Of a stretch of DNA of 27,659 bases, positions 17,589 to 24,057 are shown in pieces. Numbering within the stretch: position 1 is the stretch's first letter; each line of letters starts with the position of its first letter. The stretch is from positions 1 to 27,659 of IMG/VR virus record IMGVR_UViG_3300022912_000403; one strand, 5' to 3'. The DNA comes from a virus. Both the position numbers and the translations under genes were made by a program. The notes under the pieces are model-generated. The model was not told the origin of the DNA. It saw nothing but the letters and a program-made list of their open reading frames with translations, and searched no databases.

Positions 17589-18875
17589 ATGTTAAAGAAA
17601 ATTATATTGGGTTTATTATTGACCTCATCTTTGTTTGCGGAAACAGAAATTTGGAAGTTTTTCAAATACTCAACTGCTTATGCAAGTTTTAGTTTAAACG
17701 CACCAAGATATCAAGATGATAAATTTGCCATCGTTGGTGGATTATCTACGGGCGAATTAGTAGTAGAGAGAACTGAAGGTGAATTGGAACCTGACTTTCA
17801 AAAGTCATTTGGTATTAGAAAAATTGGTAGATTTAACTATGAACCTAAACGTGGAGTTAAGTCCGCCGGTAAAGGTGGTACTTGGTACGAGGGTTCTGAG
17901 GAAAACTATAACGAAAGTGCGACATTTGGACCTGTCAAGGGTTATGAGTATTTAATCAAATGGTCAGAAGGTCGTCAATGGGGTGAAGAATATATCAATC
18001 AAGAGTATTGGTTACGATATACTGGTGATTGGTTTATGGCTAAGATTGGTTGGACAGAATTAGGATTGGAAGATATTAATTATGGACAAGGTGATTTAAG
18101 ATTTAAATGGACACCTGGAATATTAAATGATAAATTCCATATCAGTATCGGTGCTAAACACAGACAACATCCTGTATATGGATTTGATGCTATGGTATTG
18201 GATACTACGTGGTATAGAGGTTCGTGGTGGGATTTCGCCGAAGATGCTTTTGGTGTAGATGACAACCGATGGGTAGATGCCAGTATGATTGATGAAGATG
18301 GTAATTTTCTTACAAGTGAATTAATGGAGTATATAAACGGTGAATGGGTGCCGATTGAAGGAGCAGGACCATTTTGGAATGAAGGTGGGGAATATTGGGG
18401 TCATGATTGGTTATGGAGAGATGCCGAGGGTAATGTATTTGCCTATACGGATAGAGAGTTTTTCGTATATCACTTTCCAGGTATGTTAGAAGATTATATT
18501 TCAGGTGTTAAAAGAGATATTGGATTTCAAAAAGAAACATCATTAGTTTTAGGAATAGATGCTTATCATTATTCAGATAGTTGGTGGGTTCATATTTGGG
18601 GTAATTATTTACCACTTCATTATGGTCATGATAAATATTCTTATCATAATGCTGCGGGATACCAACAACATTTAGAAGATGGTAAAGAGGCTCATGAATT
18701 TGAATTTATTGAACCAGGCATTGTAGCTTGGAACGATTATGACTTTGGTGTAATATTTGGAGTTAAACTACAAGATAACTTGGGTGTGTTTGCTGAAGGT
18801 AGGTATTTATTCTATTGGGAACGACCAGCTTATGATTTAAAATTTGGACTTAATTACCAATTTATAGGATTCTAA
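17589..18875 (+). CDS. Exported outer-membrane beta-barrel-like protein
   Basis: This 428-residue protein starts with a clean signal peptide (KK, hydrophobic core, cleavage likely after SLFA at residue 17). The mature part is rich in Trp, Tyr and Gly with alternating strand-like stretches. It ends in two strong amphipathic strands, FAEGRYLFYW and LKFGLNYQFIGF, with a terminal phenylalanine as used for recognition by the BAM assembly machinery. A long acidic, aromatic loop region (about 210-300) may be surface exposed. GGGAG precedes the ATG. No family could be named. An outer-membrane protein encoded by a phage could block receptors, exclude other phages or alter permeability; these roles are inference. 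Confidence 0.65.
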   Translation: MLKKIILGLLLTSSLFAETEIWKFFKYSTAYASFSLNAPRYQDDKFAIVGGLSTGELVVERTEGELEPDFQKSFGIRKIGRFNYEPKRGVKSAGKGGTWYEGSEENYNESATFGPVKGYEYLIKWSEGRQWGEEYINQEYWLRYTGDWFMAKIGWTELGLEDINYGQGDLRFKWTPGILNDKFHISIGAKHRQHPVYGFDAMVLDTTWYRGSWWDFAEDAFGVDDNRWVDASMIDEDGNFLTSELMEYINGEWVPIEGAGPFWNEGGEYWGHDWLWRDAEGNVFAYTDREFFVYHFPGMLEDYISGVKRDIGFQKETSLVLGIDAYHYSDSWWVHIWGNYLPLHYGHDKYSYHNAAGYQQHLEDGKEAHEFEFIEPGIVAWNDYDFGVIFGVKLQDNLGVFAEGRYLFYWERPAYDLKFGLNYQFIGF

Positions 18876-18876
18876 A

Positions 18877-19470
18877 ATGAACGGTGATATTAAAATAGGC
18901 AAGTTACTCTGTGATGAAGATGTAATTACAAAGCGACAATTAAATCAGGCTTTACAGGCTCAGATTAAAGGAGATAAGAAATCTCTTGGAGAGATACTTG
19001 TAGATAAAGGTTTCTGCACTTTAGATGATATAACAGAAGTCATAATGAACTCTAGCGATGAAAATGGTCACGAAGTCCACCATGAAGCAATTGCTGAAAA
19101 GATAGAACCAAACCAGCCAATTGAATTAAGTGAAGATAAAGTAATGGATACTAAATTCACATTATCAGTTCAAACTATGGTGGGTGCTGGTATGGGATTA
19201 GCTTCTTTGATAGGAATGTGGTATACACTACAGGGTGAGATACAAGAGGCAAAAGAACTACCAAGTTTAGAAAGTTTATATGCTGCAGAATATCCATCAA
19301 GACCAGAGGGTTATAACTGGCCTCGTTCTTACGAACAATACAAAGATCAAGTAGGTTCACTTCAAGAAGATATGGACACAGTATACGAAACGATTGAAGA
19401 GCTAGAAGATTTAGTTAAGGAACTATCCAAAGAAATCCGTTCACTTGAAAAATCTAAAAGAGATAAATAG
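18877..19470 (+). CDS. GspE-N/MshEN-like domain with membrane helix and coiled coil
   Basis: Residues 5-57 match the N-terminal domain of type II secretion/type IV pilus ATPases: IGKLLCDEDVITKRQLNQAL, then SLGEILVDKGF.TLDDI. In some ATPases (MshEN) this fold binds cyclic di-GMP; here the usual glycine after 'L...' in the first half is Asp, so binding is uncertain. A transmembrane helix (about 96-118, ending GMWYTLQGEI) and a charged coiled coil (about 157-193) follow. There is no ATPase domain. The total is 197 residues. The ATG is 1 base after the beta-barrel gene's stop, so the two are probably co-translated. It may dock on the host secretion or pilus platform, which the nearby prepilin genes make plausible. 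Confidence 0.6.
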   Translation: MNGDIKIGKLLCDEDVITKRQLNQALQAQIKGDKKSLGEILVDKGFCTLDDITEVIMNSSDENGHEVHHEAIAEKIEPNQPIELSEDKVMDTKFTLSVQTMVGAGMGLASLIGMWYTLQGEIQEAKELPSLESLYAAEYPSRPEGYNWPRSYEQYKDQVGSLQEDMDTVYETIEELEDLVKELSKEIRSLEKSKRDK

Positions 19471-19479
19471 GAGTTTATT

Positions 19480-19854
19480 ATGAGATATTTAATTGGATTA
19501 ATATTTTTCTTATCTACAATAACTGCCCAGGTTACTGATAAGAATTTTAAAGATAAAGCTGGAAATGGTTTTGTGGTTGTAAAATTTACTTCTGAGTGGC
19601 AGGAGAAAGATTTAGATGAAGGTTTATTTAAAGGTGTTAAAGGACACGAAGATGCTATTATAATAGAAGCTAAATCATCTGATGTTAAAAAGATTTGTAA
19701 GAAATTAAGAATTAGAAATTACCCATCTATAGCATTATTCTTTGATGGGAGTAAAAAAGAAGTTTGGAAAGCCGACATGGATGGGGAAATAGATATTGAA
19801 GTGGGTGATATTAATTCTGCAATAGATGATGTCTTAGCAGAAGATGTATTTTAG
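19480..19854 (+). CDS. Exported thioredoxin-fold protein without the CXXC site
   Basis: These 124 residues begin with a signal peptide (hydrophobic 4-14, cleavage near TAQ at 17). The thioredoxin pattern follows: VVVKFTSEW at 32-40, the strand AIIIEAK, the helix KKICKKLRIRNYPS with the cis-proline at 82, and ALFFDGSK. Where W-C-x-x-C would stand the sequence is W-Q-E-K-D, so both redox cysteines are missing and disulfide exchange is not expected. It probably acts as a binding or chaperone-like module in the periplasm. ATAGGAG sits before the ATG, 9 bases after the previous stop. Confidence 0.65.
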   Translation: MRYLIGLIFFLSTITAQVTDKNFKDKAGNGFVVVKFTSEWQEKDLDEGLFKGVKGHEDAIIIEAKSSDVKKICKKLRIRNYPSIALFFDGSKKEVWKADMDGEIDIEVGDINSAIDDVLAEDVF

Positions 19855-19857
19855 TGT

Positions 19858-20508
19858 ATGAACGTTGCAATCGTAGCTGGTCATCTGGCCTTTGGGTTAA
19901 TAGCCTTTTCGTTTTTAGTAAAGGATATTTTTTGGTTAAGAATAGTATCAATATTAGCTAGTTTATTTTCAGTATTTTATAATTGGGTAATACCCGTAGA
20001 ACCAATGTGGATTCCAATCGGATGGAATTTTGTATTTGTGGCATTGAATTTATATCACATATCAGTTATCATATATGAAAAACGTCCTGTTCATATGTCA
20101 CCTAAACATAAAGAACTATATGAGACAATGTTTAAAAATATGACACCAGTTGAATTTTTGAAGATAACAAAGCTAGCAGATTGGATACATTTCAAATCTG
20201 GAGCAGTAATAACACAAAAAGGACACGCAGTATCTACTTTAAATTTAATATATAATGGAACTATTGATGTATCGGTAGATGATAAAAAAGTAGCAGAACT
20301 TAAAGATGGTCAGTTTATTGGTGAGATGTCATTTCTTACAGAGAAACCAGCAACGGCTACTTGTGTGGTTAAACACGATACGGAATGTTTGGTATGGAAA
20401 CAAGAACAATTTAAAGAATTATTAACAAGAAATCCAAGTTTATATTTTACGATTCAATCTTTATTGAGTACTCAAGTTTCAAGTGCATTAGTAAGTAGTA
20501 ATACGTAA
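19858..20508 (+). CDS. Popeye-like protein: three membrane helices plus cyclic-nucleotide-binding fold
   Basis: This 216-residue protein has three hydrophobic helices (about 4-21, 27-44 and 52-73) followed by a cyclic-nucleotide-binding-type beta roll (about 95-205). The order matches the Popeye (POPDC) family. The phosphate-binding cassette reads GEMSFLTEKPATATCVV at 155-171; the canonical arginine that holds the cyclic phosphate is Ala here, so binding would be weak, altered or lost, much as the canonical cassette is altered in Popeye proteins. The ATG is 3 bases after the previous stop without a clear ribosome binding site. It may sense a nucleotide second messenger at the host inner membrane, or act only as a scaffold. 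Confidence 0.65.
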   Translation: MNVAIVAGHLAFGLIAFSFLVKDIFWLRIVSILASLFSVFYNWVIPVEPMWIPIGWNFVFVALNLYHISVIIYEKRPVHMSPKHKELYETMFKNMTPVEFLKITKLADWIHFKSGAVITQKGHAVSTLNLIYNGTIDVSVDDKKVAELKDGQFIGEMSFLTEKPATATCVVKHDTECLVWKQEQFKELLTRNPSLYFTIQSLLSTQVSSALVSSNT

Positions 20509-20519
20509 TGTTACAACTT

Positions 20520-20534
20520 GTATCGCAACGATAC
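20520..20534. repeat. Short GC-containing inverted repeat
   Basis: GTATCG (20520-20525) and CGATAC (20529-20534) flank CAA, just after the Popeye-like gene. No T-run follows. It could be an operator or a weak mRNA 3'-end hairpin. It is in the window's longest gene-free gap (20509-20704), where I see no convincing sigma70 promoter. Confidence 0.35.
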
Positions 20535-20613
20535 TATCAAAATGTTACAGTATAAAATGCCACTCAAATAAGTAAAATATTACTCTCCCATAGATTCAAA
20601 TATATAACAACTT

Positions 20614-20635
20614 AAAAATAAATTAAATTATTTTT
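20614..20635. repeat. AT-only inverted repeat upstream of the pilin genes
   Basis: AAAAATAA (20614-20621) and TTATTTTT (20628-20635) can pair as 8 base pairs around ATTAAA. It resembles the inverted repeat at 11157-11181 in composition. It may act as a weak transcript end in either direction, or be chance in AT-rich DNA. Confidence 0.3.
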
Positions 20636-20704
20636 CTAAAATAGGGTACTTTGGTATAGTTTTTGTATCATATAGGTAATTAACTAACTAATAGGAGAAC
20701 TGAA

Positions 20705-21343
20705 ATGTTCAAAAACTTAATTAAAAACTTAAAGAGTAACAAAGGTGCTTCACTTGCCGAATTTGCCGTTGTTACTGCAATGATGGGCACAATGGCAACG
20801 GTTGCTGCACCTAAATTTTCTGGTGTTGGTGCTGGTGCTGAAAAACAAAAAACAAGTTCTAACATGGATATGATTGCTCAAGCTGCTAGTAACTTTTACA
20901 ACATGACTGCAACTGAAGAGAAAAAAGGTCGTTTCCCTGGACAAGATAAATATACTAATCCCGTTGGAACATACGGTGCCATTGGTTCTTCTTTAGCTGA
21001 GATTGAAGCCGCTAAAGACGCAATTGAAGCTGACATTGAATTATTTGATAGCTATACAAGTGCTAAAGGTGCTGGATTTGTATCTGTATTTGGACTTGCA
21101 CATGAGGATGCTTTTATCTTACCAGCAAACGTTGGTAGTCATAGTATAGCAGCTGATGATGATGGTACTTATGTGGGTTCAATTGAATGGATGCAATCTT
21201 TTGGTGGTGAAGCTATTGCATCTCCTTTTCAGGATGGACATTACATTTATGCTGTTGTTCCTGGAATGGGTGCTGAAGCCCCAACACTTTATATTGCAGA
21301 CTTGGTAAATCCCGCTGCTTATAACACTTCATATAAACCGTAA
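20705..21343 (+). CDS. Type IV prepilin-like protein, likely major pilin
   Basis: This 212-residue protein has a short basic leader ending SNKG, a prepilin-peptidase-type site G/A at residue 14, Glu at mature position 5 (ASLAEF) and a hydrophobic N-terminal helix running to APKF. The mature domain is Ala/Gly-rich with no cysteine pair, and is longer than its three neighbours. It has its own 196-base leader region and a strong ATAGGAGA ribosome binding site, and uses Gly GGT, Ala GCT and similar codons more heavily than nearby genes, which fits high expression. In hosts, such proteins are processed at the inner membrane and polymerised by the type IV pilus or type II secretion machinery. No peptidase or assembly ATPase gene is in view, so host machinery would be needed. 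Confidence 0.8.
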   Translation: MFKNLIKNLKSNKGASLAEFAVVTAMMGTMATVAAPKFSGVGAGAEKQKTSSNMDMIAQAASNFYNMTATEEKKGRFPGQDKYTNPVGTYGAIGSSLAEIEAAKDAIEADIELFDSYTSAKGAGFVSVFGLAHEDAFILPANVGSHSIAADDDGTYVGSIEWMQSFGGEAIASPFQDGHYIYAVVPGMGAEAPTLYIADLVNPAAYNTSYKP

Positions 21344-21368
21344 GAACAATTATTCATAGGAGAATAAA

Positions 21369-21815
21369 ATGAAAACAAACACACAAAACAACAAAGGATT
21401 CACGCTCATTGAATTGATTATGGTTACAATCATACTCGGTATTCTTGCGGCTGTAGCAATCCCCAGATATACAGCTACTGTTGAAAGAGCTGAACAAGCG
21501 GCTGAAAATGCTGTGATTTCGAGCATTAAATCTGGTTTAGAAACATATGCAACTGAACAATTATTAGATAATGGTCGTAGAAGTTGGCCTGTAAATCCAT
21601 TTTTAGCATTGGACACATCACCATCTGGTTATTCAACCGACATAACAGATGCTGACTCTGATTCTGAATGGACATTCAATACAACATCTAATTCTATAAC
21701 TCATATGCGTGGGGATAATTCACTTCACCATTGGGATTATGTTCAAGGTGTAACAACCTCTGGTCTTGAAGCCGTTGGAACACTCGGTGGTAGAGATGCA
21801 GGTTCAAGTATTTAG
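21369..21815 (+). CDS. Type IV prepilin/pseudopilin-like protein
   Basis: These 148 residues show the textbook class: leader NNKG, then mature FTLIELIMVTIILGILAAV with Glu5, and a helix continuing into an Ala/Glu-rich stretch. The globular part shares SWP.NP..AL, EW.FN and (T)H.RGDN with the prepilin at 22356, so these two are duplicates. ATAGGAGA lies before the ATG, 25 bases after the preceding pilin gene. A rho-independent terminator follows at 21835-21864, closing a two-pilin transcript. Confidence 0.85.
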   Translation: MKTNTQNNKGFTLIELIMVTIILGILAAVAIPRYTATVERAEQAAENAVISSIKSGLETYATEQLLDNGRRSWPVNPFLALDTSPSGYSTDITDADSDSEWTFNTTSNSITHMRGDNSLHHWDYVQGVTTSGLEAVGTLGGRDAGSSI

Positions 21816-21834
21816 TAAATCTTAAAACATCAAT

Positions 21835-21864
21835 AAAGGCTTCATTCCGTGGAGCCTTTTTTTT
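21835..21864 (+). terminator. Rho-independent terminator
   Basis: AAAGGCTTC (21835-21843) pairs with GGAGCCTTT (21851-21859), 9 base pairs with one T-G wobble, around a 7-base loop, followed by a run of T to 21864. It separates the first two pilin genes from the next two and is the only classical terminator seen in the window. Confidence 0.85.
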
Positions 21865-21879
21865 AAATTTGGACATACC

Positions 21880-22356
21880 ATGAACCTAAAATTGATTAAA
21901 CGAAATAATGGGTTTACTTTAAACGAACTGGTTGTTGCGATTTCAATAATGGGTGTTTTAGCTAGTGTGGCTGTTCCTCGTTTAAGTAGCGTTCAAAGTC
22001 AAACTCAGAAAGATATTAACATTGCAAATATCAATGTAATACGAGAAACATTCTTTCATTATTACTATCGACAACATATGGTAGGAAATCCACACTTTCC
22101 ACCCAGTTCAACTGATTCAGATCGTTTAATGGATGATGAATGGACTAACTCTCCTATTGATTCAACCATTTCTAATATAGCACCAAAAGATTTATTTAGT
22201 ACAGGAAGAGTTCCTAAAAACTCCCAAGACACTCCATTTTATTATGAAACATTAAATGAAATTGATAGTGATGGAACATTGAAACACACAATCATATTAA
22301 AGGATATTGACATTGATAGCCCATCTTATAACGAAACCTACAGGTACTCTATTTAA
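21880..22356 (+). CDS. Type IV prepilin/pseudopilin-like protein with Asn before Glu5
   Basis: This 158-residue protein has the leader KLIKRNNG and the mature start FTLNELVVAISIMGVLASV with Glu5. The Asn at position 4 is unusual in an otherwise hydrophobic segment. The globular domain (PHFPPSS, DEW, TPFYYETL) differs from the other pilins and looks like a minor pseudopilin. It begins just after the terminator with only a weak ribosome binding site, and its stop overlaps the next gene's ATG (TAATG). Lower expression as a minor tip or initiator subunit is a reasonable inference. Confidence 0.8.
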   Translation: MNLKLIKRNNGFTLNELVVAISIMGVLASVAVPRLSSVQSQTQKDINIANINVIRETFFHYYYRQHMVGNPHFPPSSTDSDRLMDDEWTNSPIDSTISNIAPKDLFSTGRVPKNSQDTPFYYETLNEIDSDGTLKHTIILKDIDIDSPSYNETYRYSI

Positions 22357-22772
22357 TGAATAATCGTAGAGGATTTTCATTCATTGAATTGATTATGATC
22401 ATTATTATAATGGGAATACTATCAGCCGTAGCTATACCTAAGTATATGAGTATTGTAGCGAGTGCGGAAATACGGGCTGAGAAATCATTCGTAAATGATA
22501 TATGGGAAGGATTAGAAGATGTTGCTGAAGATAGATTTTTAGATACTGGAGTTGAAAGCTGGCCTTACAATCCATTATCCGCAGTTGGTAGAACTCGTAA
22601 TATTATAATAAACTTAACAATTGGTTATCCTATTGAAAGGAATGAATGGAGATTTAATTTAAGTGACCCCAACTCTCCTATTTTATTACATAAGAGAAAC
22701 AATTATGAAGTATGGGGTTATACTTATGATTCGCTAACATTTACTTTATCAGAAGAACCGGAGTTATTTTAA
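22356..22772 (+). CDS. Type IV prepilin/pseudopilin-like protein, duplicate of the gene at 21369
   Basis: These 138 residues have the very short leader NNRRG, then FSFIELIMIIIIMGILSAV with Glu5. The globular domain repeats the landmarks of the gene at 21369: FLD.G..SWP.NP, EWRFN and a W.Y near the end. TAATG overlaps occur at both ends (with 21880 and with 22772), so three genes are translationally coupled. No calcium-binding or disulfide signature typical of some pseudopilins is evident. Confidence 0.8.
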   Translation: MNNRRGFSFIELIMIIIIMGILSAVAIPKYMSIVASAEIRAEKSFVNDIWEGLEDVAEDRFLDTGVESWPYNPLSAVGRTRNIIINLTIGYPIERNEWRFNLSDPNSPILLHKRNNYEVWGYTYDSLTFTLSEEPELF

Positions 22773-23341
22773 TGAAATATTTAACAATAATATTATTTTT
22801 AAGCATAACATACTCACAAGAAAAATACAATGGACAATTCAGGGGTCACCCTTGTGATGATACAGAGTATAGAGATGATTATGGTTCGCCTAATTGGAAA
22901 AATTATGGTGGGTGGTTAAGTGAATGTGATTCATTAGCATCTGCATATTCCGATTCTACATTTGCGATTGTTCTTGAAAAACGACATAGTAAAAAATTAG
23001 AAGAAGAGAGAAAACGACAAGAAGAAATAGACAACATAGATACTGATATGGATGCCATGTGGGAAAATACTATCTGGAATGAGATAGTAGAAATAGGGGA
23101 AACCATAGAATATGAAGTAGAGAACATAACTACCGTGGCTGGAGTGCGTGGAGCGGAAGCAGAAGATGAAGCCTTAGCACTTTTGTATTATAGAAAATCT
23201 ATGAAAGGATTATCTAAATTAGAATTACAAAGGGCATTAGGTAAGTTGATTAGCAGACGACAGGAAATGCCCGATGATACTGATACAAAAAAGATAGATA
23301 GTTTTATTTACCAATTAAAAATAAAATTAAAAAAGGCTTGA
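22772..23341 (+). CDS. Exported helical protein coupled to the pilin genes
   Basis: This 189-residue protein starts with a short signal peptide (hydrophobic 4-13, cleavage near TYS at 15). The mature N-terminus is Tyr/Gly/Asp-rich and holds the only two cysteines (residues 28 and 52), possibly a disulfide. From about residue 65 it is strongly charged and helical (KKLEEERKRQEEID), with further helices to a Lys-rich end. It is unrecognised. The TAATG overlap with the pilin upstream suggests a shared function, for example a periplasmic partner of the pilins. Its TGA stop overlaps the -35 box of the next promoter. Confidence 0.65.
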   Translation: MKYLTIILFLSITYSQEKYNGQFRGHPCDDTEYRDDYGSPNWKNYGGWLSECDSLASAYSDSTFAIVLEKRHSKKLEEERKRQEEIDNIDTDMDAMWENTIWNEIVEIGETIEYEVENITTVAGVRGAEAEDEALALLYYRKSMKGLSKLELQRALGKLISRRQEMPDDTDTKKIDSFIYQLKIKLKKA

Positions 23342-23366
23342 CTTTTATTAAAAAATAGTGTATATT
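23338..23366 (+). promoter_or_regulatory. Strong sigma70-type promoter
   Basis: TTGACT (23338-23343), a 17-base AT-rich spacer and TATATT (23361-23366) form a near-consensus host-type promoter. Expected transcription starts near 23373. It would drive the DNA metabolism genes and likely marks early or middle expression by host RNA polymerase. The leader to the first gene would be about 125 bases and contains an AAAGGAG (23433-23439) that serves no evident reading frame. Confidence 0.7.
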
Positions 23367-23466
23367 ACAACATGAATATACAAACTCATATGTTAGATAA
23401 AATCCATATTGAGTTAATAGCAATAATTATATAAAGGAGAAAAATACATATTACTATTTAACTTTA

Positions 23467-23474
23467 TATTTATA
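23467..23474 (+). promoter_or_regulatory. TATTTATA octamer, copy 6
   Basis: This exact copy lies 24 bases before the chosen ATG at 23499 and about 100 bases downstream of the sigma70-type promoter. Together they could give the metallopeptidase operon two start sites, or the octamer could be an RNA element in its leader. Confidence 0.35.
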
Positions 23475-23498
23475 TAAAATGATGGAGTGTATTACGGA

Positions 23499-24056
23499 AT
23501 GATTAAATTAAAAGATTTACTTTCAGAAAAAATTACATTACCTATTGAGATAGGCGATACTGTTTTGATGGGTAAATTTAAAAATAAAAAGGTTGTAGTT
23601 AAGACTATCGCCTGGAACGAAAAGGGTGATTTATTAATTAATGGTAAGTCTTCATTACGGATGAGAATACCACCAAAAAGTAATTTAAAATATGAAGTTA
23701 ATGAGCGAGTTGATTTTAATCAAATGGCTACAGAGATAGTTAAAAAAGCTGGACTAAACTCTAAAGTGATATTTAAAAACACAGGTAGTAATAAAGCTGA
23801 TTATAATGTTGATAATGATACGATTAATATAAAACCAACATCTAATTTAAAAGATTTTTTAGTAACTGTATTTCACGAAATAGACCACGCGAAAGATGCT
23901 AAAAAATATAGTAAAGAAAAATATAAAGAAAAATATGAACAAGAAATGAACAAAGCCGTTGAAAAGGGTTTAGACCCACATGATGGTAATTACTTTGAGA
24001 TTAAAGCTGAAAAGTATGGTCGTAAAATGGCGAAGGAATTTCTAAAGAAGAGATAA
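23499..24056 (+). CDS. HExxH zinc metallopeptidase-like protein
   Basis: This 185-residue protein has a zinc-protease motif HEIDH at 126-130 and a downstream helix YFEIKAEKYGRKMA (166-179) supplying a likely third ligand Glu (167 or 171), the layout of small gluzincin/ImmA-like peptidases. Residues 1-70 form a basic beta-rich part of unknown role after the opening MIKLKDLLSE. I prefer the ATG at 23499 over an in-frame GTG at 23487, because that GTG overlaps the GGAG ribosome binding site. There is no signal peptide, so it acts in the cytoplasm. Possible targets are a host regulator or a virion precursor; neither can be read from sequence. Confidence 0.7.
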   Translation: MIKLKDLLSEKITLPIEIGDTVLMGKFKNKKVVVKTIAWNEKGDLLINGKSSLRMRIPPKSNLKYEVNERVDFNQMATEIVKKAGLNSKVIFKNTGSNKADYNVDNDTINIKPTSNLKDFLVTVFHEIDHAKDAKKYSKEKYKEKYEQEMNKAVEKGLDPHDGNYFEIKAEKYGRKMAKEFLKKR

Positions 24057-24057
24057 T

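Noticed and set aside
20651-20680. Sigma70 promoter before the major pilin gene
   Set aside because: TTGGTA has no acceptable -10 box at 16-18 bases; candidate boxes are spaced 9 or 14 bases away.
17187-23341. Integrated bacterial island or assembly chimera instead of phage genes
   Set aside because: Composition, strand, spacing and ribosome binding sites are continuous with the flanking phage genes, and the octamer occurs on both sides. Not fully excluded without read data.
23372-23434. 20-residue reading frame right at the expected transcription start of the sigma70-type promoter
   Set aside because: It would be leaderless and shows no recognisable features. Possible leader peptide, but unsupported.
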